DNA of 64,000 nucleotides. Source: Auanema rhodensis (taxonomy: Eukaryota > Nematoda > Chromadorea > Rhabditida > Rhabditidae). The stretch's first letter is position 1; the number at the start of each line of letters is the position of its first letter. Under the pieces are notes generated by a model that was given only the letters and a program-made list of their open reading frames with translations, had not been told where the DNA came from and ran no database searches. The position numbers were made by a program, and so were the translations under genes. The stretch spans positions 10,612,501 through 10,676,500 of the forward strand of contig OZ059900.1 of the NCBI GenBank assembly GCA_964057225.1, given 5' to 3'. Shown here piece by piece: positions 1-12,338 of the stretch.

Positions 1-1003
1 CAAGAAGAATTAGCAATTCATGTAATTCATTGTTTCTCATAATGAAAGATCTTTTGAAACATGTCTATTCTACATGATCATTAGTGGAAAACGTTCATCA
101 TCGTTTACTTTTATAAATTTTTAATCATGGATATATGCATAACCCTGAAGATAAAGAAAAAAGAGAAAAAAAGCACAAGAGAGAGTTCCAAAGATTCGCA
201 AAAAAAAGAGAAAGAACAAGTAAATAGTACGATTGAATCTCCTTGTATTTCGCTTATTATTTTTATTTTTGTTTCTTCTTCATGCTTTTATGCGGCATGC
301 TATCCAACTTCCTCCATCCTTTGCTTTCAATATTTTCTCACGCTCTCTCTTGACTTCGTTTTCTCTCAATGTCGCCCGTCTTCCCTCTTTTCTTTTTTCT
401 TCGAATTTTTTCTGAATTAAAACAGTGAAACAGGTCTCGTCATGCTTCTTTTACATTCACTGAGTGATGAAACAGAAAATTCATAAACAACATATCGAAA
501 TAATAAAATAATATGTTATAATTATCTTTTATTATTCACAATTGTTAATTATTTTTCATGTATCATTTATGAAATAGTTTTATTTCAGTAACATCAAAAA
601 GTTTCATGACATGAATGTTGTATTTATTATATTAAAGCAAACAAATAGTAATCGGATTCAATTATTTCACTATCTATTAATAAAAATATGAATATATCAA
701 ATAGTTTTGAGCAAATGAGATTTTTGATGAGAAAATCAAAATGTTATATAGAGTGACATGTTCATTATTATCAGTAATTAAGTTTGATTTTGAGCTCTAG
801 AAGTTTTCAAAATCTTCATCATATATTTCTCAGCTGTTTTCAAACACGAATATTCTGATTATATTTAAATTATCTAGCTTATGTAATGTATTTTTTTTTG
901 TTTTCTTCACTTTTCATCTTCATTCCTTTTTTAGAATTTTATTGCTTTATTTTATTTTTTCATAAACTATATTTGATTATATATATATTATTTAATTTTG
1001 CAG
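1..1003. other. AT-rich upstream region, no gene seen
   Basis: I see no exon with a convincing acceptor, donor and conserved protein. The stretch at 127-420 is open on the + strand, but its translation is lysine-rich and then a Phe/Ser/Leu run caused by T- and C-rich DNA. The region probably holds upstream regulatory sequence or a long intron of the receptor that starts at 1124. Confidence 0.5.
994..1003 (+). promoter_or_regulatory. possible splice/trans-splice acceptor before the first coding exon
   Basis: A T-rich tract ends in TTTTGCAG at 1003, 120 bases before the ATG at 1124. No other acceptor-like site is obvious between it and the start. It could receive a spliced leader or join a distal 5' untranslated exon. 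This rests only on the site's shape. Confidence 0.35.
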
Positions 1004-1123
1004 ATTTGGGCAATTCTTTGAGATTATTATGCATGAAGAGTGATAACAGGCTTAAACAATAGTCTTGCAGTTACTAGTTCATTGTCTAATTTAAATTTTG
1101 AAAAAGTTTTGGAATATTGAAAA

Positions 1124-3653
1124 ATGGCAAAAAATCCAAAAAAAATGTAAGTTTTCAGTTTTCATATTTATCGGCATCATATTTTGGAACAACTCTTGCT
1201 TAATTTTTGGTCAAATTTGAATTATTTATTAGTATATTTTCTAGATGTACTTCTATGCAGCCTCTCGAATTCAGTGCGGCTTTGATGGAGGAAGCTAAAC
1301 GATGCGTTGAAGAGCGTGAGTCATGTGATAATTTTTTTGCTTTTTTCATCAACATTCATGTCATATTTGATTAATATTTCAGATTATTATAATTTTTACG
1401 ATGGCTGTCTTGAAGTATGCATTACTGATCGAATGATACTACCATTATCACATTATCAGGATTTAGAAGAGCTTGTTTATGGAAAGGTAATATTCACTTG
1501 TATATATGAAGAAAGAAAGATTGACAAAGAAATAAATGAATACATTTTTGAATCAAGGTTATTGTTCTATGACCTAGCAATCAAAGAACAGAAGTAAACG
1601 ATGAAAATTCATCTAGTTGCTGAATTGACTTTTGAAATATAAATTTTTCAGAAAAGAAACATAGAAAAAATATGAATATCATGCAATGTATCTTGATTAT
1701 AGATCTTCCCAGCAATCGTATTACTTGCAATATTATCCAATCTGGCTGTAGCTATTGTGTTATCCAAAAAACATATGATAACGCCGACAAATGTTGTACT
1801 AAAATACATGGCAATTGCTGAATTACTGGTTGGATTAATTCCATTACCGTGGACAACATTCTTCTTTACATTCAAGTATGTGCAATGAAAAAGTTTTCAA
1901 AAAATATCTTTTTTTGAATATATTTTGTTTGATTTTTCATAATATTTATTATATTAATATAATGTAATTATTTTAATACTATAATATTAGGAATGAATTA
2001 TAGATATCATAAAAATACTGAAGATCTTCATTTATGGTGGTGTTATCTGAACAAATATAGCATGGATGCTCTTCCACCCATCTTTCACAACATAGCCATG
2101 TGGCTAACAGTACTTTTAGCTGCACAAAGGTAAATTATAAAATTCAAAAAAAAACGCAATTGAACCAAAAAAATTTACTTTTCTTTATAAATTTTGAGAG
2201 AACGAGATCATATTTTCTGCAAAAAAAAATTAAAACCTAATCCGATTAATAATATGAGAAAGTGATATTTGATAAGCAAAAATTAATTTTTTTCTTGAAA
2301 AACATTTTCGTTTCTGAAAAAACAACTAATTAGACTTGAGAAAGTAAATTAAGAAAACATAACTGAACTCTTACAGATTCGTGTCGATATCATATCCATT
2401 ACATTCACGTAGTATCTGCAATGTGCGTAATGTCCGTTTAGTAACAATTATGATTGCGGTAACAACTATATTTTATATAATTTAAAGTATATTTTGAATA
2501 GATAATATCAATTCTATGTGGGATGCCTAAATCTTTTGATTATTTTCTGGATACTGTTGATGGATGGGTATTCACTCCACAACGAGAATGGCGCTATATG
2601 AAGTACGGTTTTTCCTGACTGTTTAGCTTGACATATTAAGTCAGGTTGTTATTGAAGACTTTTCACTTCACACTCACTTTTTTATCTTTTTATTAGTTTT
2701 AATATGCATAATCGTAAAAGTTTTAGAATTCACACTAAGACAATAATGGAGGTTTCTATTCTATTTTTCTTTTTTTAGAGCATGCACAACATCACCAACT
2801 CCTCTACTTAGAGCAGTTGGACAAACTGTCTTCTATAATATCTATTTTTGGACTCGTACAGTTGCATTTATCATACTGCCAAGCGTGTTATTGGTTATTC
2901 TCAATATTCTGCTGATACGACAAATTCGAAGAGCTGAAAAACGAAAGCGGAAACTTCTAAAGTAAGCTGAAATAAAGTAAATTGAATACTGTATATCATT
3001 TCAATTTTACAGAGAAAAACGAAGTGAAGAAGCAGCTCGTCAACGTGATAGTAACTCAACCAGTTATATGCTTGTCTTTGTTGTTACTCTGTTTTTGGTA
3101 TGATATCTATATAAAATGCATTGCAACTGAGTAATATTAATTATAGATTGTTAATTTGCCTCAGGCAGCTTTCATGGCAGTTTTATGTGTGTGTGAAACA
3201 TTCAACATTCGTCTTAGCTTATTGGAAGGTATTTTCCCTGCTGTATTCCTGCTCTCTAGCAATATGTTCGTTATGGTAATTGTCATATTCACTTCATATA
3301 ATTATGGTTGATTTATTTTTCCAATTCAGGCAACGTATCCAGTTAATTTTGGAATATATTGCTTCATGTCAAGCAGTTTTCGTGAAACATTCAAAGCATT
3401 ATTCTGCCCGTAAGTCTATAATCCATTTTAACATTCTAAAAAATCATAAACATCTTTGATTATTTACAATTCTAATAAACTGGATTTTAGCACATGGCTT
3501 ACTCAAATTCGGCAGGCTTTAAAACGCAAACGCACATCCAACCGTTCTAATAACACTGCTATTCTGAATACAACTCATGAAGCCACCGATCATCTGATGC
3601 TATCTGAATGCCCATCAGCGAAATACTTTCCAGAACCATCCACTTGTAATTGA
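1124..3653 (+). CDS. sex-peptide/myoinhibitory-peptide receptor-related GPCR (SPRR/DMSR type)
   Basis: Predicted seven-helix plasma-membrane receptor for an amidated neuropeptide, coupling to G proteins. Twelve exons: 1124-1146, 1245-1315, 1383-1486, 1703-1875, 2004-2129, 2377-2458, 2502-2602, 2779-2961, 3013-3097, 3165-3275, 3330-3409, 3491-3653. All phases agree and give 433 residues. TM1 starts near residue 67; TM2 is about 96-120; TM3 ends in IAMWLTVLLAAQRF, so QRF (165-167) stands where most class A receptors have DRY. TM4 starts near 184, TM5 is about 252-275, TM6 about 303-325. TM7 runs into YPVNFGIYC then MSSSFRETF (356-374) in place of NPxxY. QR in TM3 and the NFxIYCxMSxxFRxTF ending are hallmarks, known from the family, of Drosophila sex peptide receptor and nematode SPRR/DMSR proteins. 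Ligand and exact orthologue are not determinable by eye. The first two small exons (N-terminus) are the least certain. Confidence 0.85.
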
Positions 3654-5202
3654 CTTTTTCAATCAAAGTCTTATTTTCACACTTCTTCAAGTAGTAAATG
3701 ATGTAATTTTTGCTTTTTATAATTATAATTTTCATTTTTGGCTATGACTCATCCTTGTCTCTTTATACGTTAAATACGCGTTTTTCTTTCGCAGTTATTC
3801 TATTCATTCCAAATCACCCTCCCACTCCCACCTTTCTTCTTTATTCTCTCTATTTTTCTCTCATGCGGTACTATTGAAAATTATTATTTCTAACTATAAC
3901 CTATTTGTTATACATCTTTTATGAACTTTTTATCAATTTGTTCCCATAAAACTTACAGAAAATCAAAAAAAAAGATATGGAAATATGTAAATATGTAAAT
4001 ATTTCGGAAACATAAAACTATGAATTTGAAAAAAATAAACACAAGAAGATAATTTAAATGTGATTTCTTAACTTGGTATATCCACAACATCTATGAATAT
4101 GCTATATAGTTATGATTTCATTATTCAAAAATATTAAAACTTTCAAGTAAATATTTAATGTTTTTTATGATTTTTGTACATTCTGTACGATAATCTGTAT
4201 GAACTATTGCCACTGTTTAGGATAACCATACTCAATATAACAAACTAAAACGTACATAATCATATTTCTTACCCAACAATAGTTTTTAATAAATGATAAA
4301 AGTTGATATTGATTACTTTAAATAAAGTATAAATATTATATAATAATACATAATTAAGAAACATCTAATTATTTCGTATTGGAAAATACAATATGCATTA
4401 AAATTCATAAAATTTGATAATGATGAGAGTAACTTTTATATTATCATTATTGTTATTTATATTATAGTGATATCTGTCATGAATATTTGTGTATTTTTTT
4501 AAACATTTTACATAAAAAAGACTATATCTTGGATTAATAAATCATTGATTGATTAGCATTTAACTATATATATATATACATATTTATATTATATGCAATT
4601 GCTTTCAAATATGAGTTACAATATGATTTCATTGAGATCGCTTTGAATAATGTTTTGAAATAACTATTATACTTAACTCAAGAAGGATGAGCATATATAC
4701 CAGCTCTAGTTAAGAACAAACTCATAGTTGATAAAATAGTGAATTAATGAAATGGGAAATGAGTAGCATACAGATAAACGATTCAGACTTTTGCTTTAAA
4801 GTAGAAGATGTTTCTTAACAATATAATCAAATATAACAGATAATAATTAAAAATCAATAAAAATAATAATAATAATAATATAATAATAATAATAAACAAT
4901 GTGAGACAAGATTATGTAGCTCTCAAAAAGAGAAATATTTTTTCAAAAATTATGAAGAATATAATACCAATATTTATAAATTTATTAGAGAAACATTATG
5001 TATACCAGAATGATGAATGAAGAGATCAGATATAATTGGAATAATTATAATTATTATGATTATGTATACTAGAACTATATAATATTTATATATTTAAAAG
5101 GAATGATTGAAAGGAATCATCGAATTGATTGAAGAGAACATGAAATATGTGTGTCTCAAGCTGTATATAACAAACAAAAATTTCATATATCCTTATGAAT
5201 AA
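3654..5202. other. intergenic, convergent 3' ends
   Basis: The + strand receptor ends at 3653 and the - strand receptor at 5203. AATAAA at 4034-4039 (+) and its complement TTTATT at 4981-4986 (AATAAA on the - strand) could be the polyadenylation signals. The rest is AT-rich, including an AAT-repeat tract at about 4858-4895. No exon seen. Confidence 0.5.
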
Positions 5203-7963
5203 TCACAGTAAGCTGGGCTGCGTTTTTCGATTTCCGCGCGTAAATAATTTTTTTAATGCAATTTGATAATCGCGATTAAAGACCTAGAAAACATAATTTT
5301 AGAGTGAATTATTTAATTAACAACGAAATTTTATTATTACCGTATAAATAATTGGATTCATAGCTGAGTTGCTATATCCTAGCCAAGTTATGAACATTTC
5401 AATATGTGGATTTGGACTGCAGCTCTTGCAGAATTGAACAAGTACATACATTCTATAAACACATTGTTAGATTTTCTTGCATATTTGTGTTCATAGATGA
5501 AAAAAATATTATAACATAAGACTGACATGAAGAATGGAGCCCAACAGATTGTGAAACAGCCTAGAATGATGCCTAATACTTTAACACCTCTTCTTTCTTT
5601 TGCAGCCGAAATGGCTTTTGGCTTACGCTGCAGACTTCGTCTATATGTTCTTTCTTTTCTATAATAACAAAATAGCAAGAATAATAACCCAGTTATAATG
5701 TCTATATTTGAAATATAATTCCAACCTATTCTTATGTCGTTGAACTTTTTCATATGTGATCACTTGAGTATTTCGTTTTTCCACTTCATGTTTACGTTGA
5801 CGATCATAAACGGGGACCGATTTAGAAGCCTTAAACGTTTTACCCCCTTGTTTAAAAAATAAAATTTATAAGTTTCACCTTAATTTCAATCTTCACATAA
5901 GGAGCATCAGGTTTTCCTTCCACCACGCCAGTTACTGTTGTTGTTGTCTGTGTCTAAAAATTAATATTTTAAGACTATTCATTGTTCTGTCTCGTTCTGT
6001 ATAAATATACTTTCCACTACGTTAGAGCATATAAAATTTGTTTTCGCTATTATTTCAAATTTATATTTTGTATATTTGACCCAGACAACCGACTGAAAAT
6101 TAGAACAAAGGCTTTTGCTCTGGAATACGTCGCTAACTCTAGTTTTGAATGAAAATGGAATAATAGAAATTCTAACTTGAAACTTGAACTCAGAGAAAAA
6201 AAATGAGTTACTTTCTGTGTTTGAAGATGATTTTTTCAAAATTAATTACGAAAACTCAATTGAAATTTTTTAAATTGGAAATTTTTTTTGATCGAAAAAT
6301 GTTGAAATTTGATTCTTGTTATAAATTAAAAAATATATATAATAATATACCTCGTTCAATGCCGATTCGCTCCCATCGATCATATCTTCATCTTCATTTT
6401 CTTCTTCTTCTTGCTCGCGAATTACGTTATCGCTATCATTACCTAAGATTTCAATGAGTTCAATTCGAACAGAGCAGAATGTGTTTTCAAATTTTGTTTT
6501 AAGAATAATCAGCACATCAACTCACTATCATCTTCTTCTTCTTTAGCAAATTCATCAGATGTTGGTAGTACATGACTGATTTCATGAAGAATTGTTGATT
6601 CAATATGTTTCCTTATCACCTAAAATATCAGGTAAGTAATATACCAATACTATCTGTTTATTGATTATTGCATTGAAAACGTTTCATTGTTCAAATAAAT
6701 CATTTAAATAATTATAAGAAACTTATATAATTACAGCATTACGTTTTTCTTTTGACATTCCTAAGATAAAACGTTTGAGATTTCAGACATTTTTTAAATT
6801 TTTTACTAAAATTAAAAAACTTAAAGTTCATCTAAACTTTAGTCAAACTATCCTCTATAATGAAATACTTAATTGTTGTTTAAATGATATATTTGAAATT
6901 TGAAATGCACAAACAACACAAGAAAAAAGAATGAAAAGGAAAAGTTCATGCAACATGCTTGGTGCAGACAAGATTTGATTATTCAATTAAAATTAAATAA
7001 AGCCAATAAGAACCTATTTCATTTCTACAAATTATAGGTCATATAGGCGATTTCAATCGGATATACCCTAGGTATCTACGTTTTTTTCCTATTCATAATG
7101 AAACAACTCTATAATCACTTACATTGTATCAACGTACGCATATACACACAGACGCGCACACAGACACACACACACACTATCACACACACATATATGTATA
7201 TACACATAAATCAGGCGTAATGAATAGCATAGTATATTTTAAGCTCCAGAATGACATATCATATTTCAGTTTTTTATATACTTACTGCTTATAAATTAAA
7301 TATTATGTTCAATTTAAAATTAAAGCCCGACACACACATATACATATATACGAGAACGCATATCAAACACAATCCACATCAACTAATACGATGAATTATC
7401 TCAAACATTTGATAAACATCACTAAAACCTATATAAGTTGTGATAATCTGCTACACTGTATGCATTCGTATATTATTTCTAGAGATCTAATTTAATAGCA
7501 ATCAAACGGAGAAGAAACAAAAAAAAAGAAAAAAAAACATTTTGTTTTAATTTAGTTCAATTCATTTTGAAATATGTCGAGAAAAATAAATCTCGACATA
7601 AATTAAAGCAATCAACTAAACATAGAATATGGTTTTACACACCAAAAACGGAACTCATAAATGCGTGTATGTGTGTGTTATTTCACAGAAGAGTATGTGA
7701 CTTGTGCATTGAATTAGAAACAAGGGCATAGTGGAGTGATATTGGTAAGAGAAGGTGCTGTTACTGCGTGCTGTTGTACAGCAAACAGGAAATTAATGTA
7801 GGGTTGATACTACTATGATCACTAATTGAAAATGAAATTATTATTACATTTGAAAAAGGAAATTGAAAAATTATGAACATTTTGTGGATGTGAACAGTCA
7901 TTCATTATCAATGCATTTTTTTTCTTTTTTTTTATTGTAATTTAATTATATACATATATATAC

Positions 7964-8012
<49 letters not shown>

Positions 8013-11000
8013 TGTGAATTTGCTATACCATATATCAAGTCAAAAAGTATATAAATGTAAAAAAAATAAATAGTTGCTTACGTGAGAAGAGACAGCCAGC
8101 TAAAAACTTGAATTGTAAAAAAGTAAACTATATATCTATATATACATATATATAATTTGTTATATATTCACTATAGTACTACCGAATTTTTAAAAGAATT
8201 TTTTGTAAAATATTTTCAGTCAATTATACATATAATTTCATCATGAACAGTCATATTACTTCAAATCAGTAATATAAATGCATTATATATATATAGTATA
8301 TTATGTATATATCATATAGATATATTCAAATTATATAAATATTATATACAATGAGTATGAAAAAAATATTATTAATTACACTTTTTTTCTTTTTTTTTCT
8401 TTTTTTTTTGTTGAAAAAAATGATGTTTATTTAAAAATAAATGTTAGCACAATGAATGGAATAATTGAGTTGTATTCGACATATTTAATTCATTTTTGGC
8501 CTTTTCTCATCTTCACATCGCATTACTCATACCCTTTAATATATGTTTAGCCAACAAAAACCGTTGTTTTTAGCTTCTTTTTGATTAATACACATATACA
8601 CATCATTTATTCTCTATATTCGAAATACCCACACACGCAAAAATACATCATACAAACATGACTACGCATAGTATAGTATCTAAACTACACACATTTAATT
8701 TTGATATTGCTTTGACTCTACTTGATTTACTTCTTTCTTTCGCACATTCAACCTACTTCACACGCAAGAATATCATATATTCACAATTATTTTAACTGAA
8801 GAGTTTACATTCACAAATAAAAAAAACAGAGAACCAAAATATAGACAAAATAAAATGCGAATCTTTTATGCTATGCAAACAGAAAAAAAAACTTTTCAAG
8901 CCCACATGACATTTTTCTTCCCAAATTTAAGTTTGATGAAATGAACTTTAAATTAATTTCGTATTTTTTCATGCATATAATATATAATATTTATATAATT
9001 TATGTTGATATATTGATATAAATGATATAGTATCTATAATTAATATTCATAATAATGATCAAAATCATAACCATTAATAAATTCTTTTCGTATTATTATG
9101 ATTATTATTATTATCTATTATACTATTTCAAATTCAGTTTCAATTTCACAAAGTGAGTGAAAAAAAAATCGAATGCATTTTAAGTTTATATTGTTTTGGA
9201 ATAAAGATATACATATATATTTATATTTAATATACACACATAGATATATGTATATATATATTTACCTATATGAGTGAGTATATATATATAAATATATATT
9301 TAAATTATTATATTAAATATAAATATAAAGGACTGACAGATGAAGTATAATAGATATAGACAGAAGCAGACCACAGATAGTAGACAGCAACAAGTAGAAA
9401 AGCACTCTTAGCTTTTTTTCTTTTTTTCTTCACAATTTGCTAGTTTATTTTGAGTTTTTCTTATATTTTTTTTGTAGTTGGAAAAGACTTGTAACAATGT
9501 AACATTTGAAATTGTTTTCATCCAATTTCGTACTTAGATATTTTCTCATGCACATTGATATCGAATTGTTAGCATAAAATAATGTATATGTAATATTAGA
9601 CAAGGATTTGTCTATTACATGTACTTTTCAACTGTTTTCAATGCACAATTATCAATAAATGATATTGAGATATGTATTGCTATGTACTGCACAATCACAA
9701 TATCATTGCATAAACTACTGATAGATTTGCTACTGTCTTGGTTGCATTGTTAATTATTAAATATTAATTATTAATTTGTATTATTATCTACTCTAAATTT
9801 TCTAAAAAGAGTTTACGAACTGTTAGAAAGTGCCTTTCTACTAGTAGCTGCTACTGTATACAACTTAAGGATTAGATTGAAGATAATTGACTGACCTTTT
9901 GACGGTAGATTTGACGAGCCCGATGCTTAGCAAATGCTTGATAGATCTTGAAATAGACAAAAAACATGAGAATTGTCGGAATAAAGAAGGATCCTGTTGC
10001 CGAATAGATTGTATAGCTTTGCAAATCCAGAAAAGTACACTGATATGTTTGAGTATTGACATCCAAAATCAAATTTGGTGATGCGGCTGTCTATAATATA
10101 TTTTATTTGATCTATGGTTAATGATCTTATATCAATTTTTTGTGAAATAACAGCAAAAGCAATGATTTCTCTGCATATTTAATTATAAATAACTGTTTTT
10201 ATGCAAAGTAAGTTCAATTCTACTGATTTCTAATCTATTATTCCATTTGATTTTACTCCATTCAATCATTTCTTAGATAATCATATGAGTATAAATTTGA
10301 ATTATCCACCTGTTTCCAGCCGAGTAATGGAGCTAACGATATCAATGCACTGGATGCCCAAACCATCAAAATCATGATTCCAGCTGTCTTTTTATTTCTA
10401 AAACATAATTGAAAACTGGGCGGTATGTACTATTTTCGTTGACTTTACTAGAGCAATGATGACAAATAGTTGCTCATAGTAATGTTCAGAATTGAATATA
10501 ATTTTCTTTTTAATATAAACTTTGTTCTATTATTATTGATAGAGAAGTAAAGAAAACCTTTTGTTCATATATGCCACAGGTGTTGTAATCGCCCAATATC
10601 TATCCAAGCCCACTATACATAAATTCCAGATGGAAGCCGTAGAACAAAGAATGTCGGCTGAGACAAAAACCTCGCAGAGAACTTCAGGAAAAACCCATTC
10701 TCCAGCTAGAGCATATATAGAAGATAATGGAAGAACTATTAATCCGAGGCATAAATCGGAAAAAGCCAAATTGCCAACCTTCAACATATTTGTATTATGT
10801 AAAATCATTTGTTTTATATACTTATAAATATTTGCTTATATATAGAAGAAAGTACAAAGTAACTAAAACTTAAGCAAAGTGCTTTTATGCACTAAGAAGT
10901 AAACTCACCAACAAATTAGGAACAGTTTGGAGACGTGGATTTTTATATAAGACAATGAAAACTAATGTATTAGCAAATATTGTCCATATAACCAGTAGAA

Positions 11001-11049
11001 ACAAGGCGCCACCTTTTAAGAGTTGAAATAAATTCGTGCTAGGTATCAT
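5203..11049 (-). CDS. octr-1: alpha-2-adrenergic-like octopamine receptor (OCTR-1 type)
   Basis: Biogenic amine GPCR. Exons in transcript order: 10909-11049, 10558-10778, 10310-10397, 9896-10090, 6526-6619, 6351-6442, 5879-5953, 5726-5829, 5527-5658, 5341-5416, 5203-5283; all phases match, 432 residues. TM2 LAFSDLCLGL carries D55; C82 precedes TM3; D89 is the amine-binding aspartate; GLDRYWAIT holds DRY at 106-108; TM5 has S180 and S184 (YSATGSFFIP), fitting a phenol-hydroxyl ligand; TM6 has CWAPFF (375-380); TM7 has NPIIY (401-405). Loop 3 contains a very acidic stretch (EQEEEENEDED) on its own exon. The match to nematode OCTR-1 is from memory of the family; a tyramine receptor is the main alternative. 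An in-frame TAA lies 18 bases upstream of the ATG, just after an acceptor, so the start is well fixed and the extracellular N-terminus is only about ten residues. Confidence 0.88.
7141..7200. repeat. CA-rich microsatellite
   Basis: Imperfect CA/CACAGA repeat ending in TATATGTATA, within the large octr-1 intron. Confidence 0.85.
7573..7600. repeat. perfect inverted repeat, 10 bp arms and 8 base loop
   Basis: TATGTCGAGA at 7573-7582 is matched exactly by TCTCGACATA at 7591-7600 around the loop AAAATAAA. It lies in the large intron of the octr-1-like gene. It is too short for a typical miRNA precursor; it could be a small transposon end, a protein-binding palindrome, or chance. Confidence 0.85.
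7945..8009. repeat. TA/CATA microsatellite
   Basis: TATACATATATA units merging into pure TA, inside the large octr-1 intron. Confidence 0.9.
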
Positions 11050-11067
11050 GGTATTGTCCAGGTTTTA

Positions 11068-11073
11068 CTGAAA
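11068..11073 (-). promoter_or_regulatory. likely spliced-leader acceptor of the octr-1-like gene
   Basis: On the - strand, TTTCAG ends here, leaving an 18 base leader (11050-11067) whose first codon in the ATG frame is TAA. A consensus nematode acceptor immediately before a short 5' leader is typical for SL trans-splicing, although cis-splicing from a remote non-coding exon would look the same. Confidence 0.6.
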
Positions 11074-12290
11074 GTAGAGAAAATATTAAAAGTTATTACC
11101 AGATTCAGTAGTAATTAATTTAAAAAGAAAATTGAATAAGGCTGATACTAGCTGGAAGAATCAGAAATACGTAGTAAAGATGACGTAAACTAAAAAAAAA
11201 GGGTAAGAGTGATAGAAAGACAAAGAGAGAGAAAGTGAGATTATGTTGTCACATTTCAGCCTAATACAAATTTATTTGTAGAGGTCAAAAAAAATTAAAG
11301 CAAGAACAATATAGATTTTTGATTATTGCGAGTTCATATATAGTTAATGCGTTGTCATAAATTTATAATTATTATTATTTCACAAAATAGTTATTCATAT
11401 TTCAATTTGTTAAAGTGAGATATATAAATTATATGTTGAATTATATGAATAAATAAATAAATATGATGATATACTATACTTTCTTTTCATTATTTTTCTC
11501 AAAAATTATTGTTTATAAACTAAAAACTAGATTTACCAGTTGGGTTTTACGGTTAAAAAGCTGATACTAGATCTAAAACTTATGTCTGAATGAGCTGAAT
11601 AAAAATAAAGTTGATATTCACTGATATTGACTGAACATCAAATGGTCAGAGAAAACACTAAAACCTTGTGTGGGGGGCGCTTTCGGTTTTCTTCTAGTGC
11701 TTCTATACGATTGAAAGTTATTAAAAGGTGGAGATAAGCCGTTTCAGGGAAAGAAAAAAATATTAGACATATTAATCCTAAGGAGATTTTATTTTAAAAC
11801 CTGTTCAATGACGTTTGTTTCAGCTTGAAAGTGTAGTTATGCGTGGTAGAAAGAGTTGCTTCACAGAAAAAAGACAAGTAAAAGGGTGAGAATGAGGGGG
11901 AGAGGCGTAATGGATGTATATGGATTGGTGAGCAAAAAGCAGAAAGAAAAAATTGGGAGCAAATGAATAAGGTGAGATGAACACAGAAGAATGAGTAGGA
12001 TGAGAAAAAGAAGGTTCACGACAAAATGCGATAAAACGTGGGTGGAAATCAAGGAAATAGAACATATAACTACGATCCGAAATCTTACAATATCTGAAGG
12101 TATTGAAAATTTAAAACAGAACATGAATATCGTTTAAATAGAAACAAGTTCAGATGTAAAATGAACAGAAGAAAAACAAACCAGGAAGTTTTGAACCGAG
12201 AAGCCAAAAATTCAAATAAAAGCACTGCATTATGCAACTTGTTGACGTTGAACAATGCAATAAGAATATAGTAAATTATAATATTATACT

Positions 12291-12296
12291 ATATAT

Positions 12297-12336
<40 letters not shown>
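12291..12336. repeat. TA microsatellite
   Basis: About 23 AT units with one interruption. It accounts for the poly-Tyr/Ile translations seen here on both strands. Confidence 0.95.

Positions 12337-12338
<2 letters not shown>

Larger units (their letters stand above)
6620..9895 (-). other. 3.3 kb intron inside loop 3 of the octr-1-like gene
   Basis: This intron separates the exon ending the TM5 region (ARQIYRQK) from the exon starting VIRKHIES. The other introns here are between about 57 and 630 bases. It contains CA-rich (about 7141-7200) and TA-rich (about 7945-8009) tracts and a perfect hairpin at 7573-7600. I found no additional coding exon inside it. Confidence 0.8.

Noticed and set aside
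127-420. 97-codon open frame at the left edge
   Set aside because: Lys-rich then Phe/Ser-rich translation that follows base composition; no domain, no splice support.
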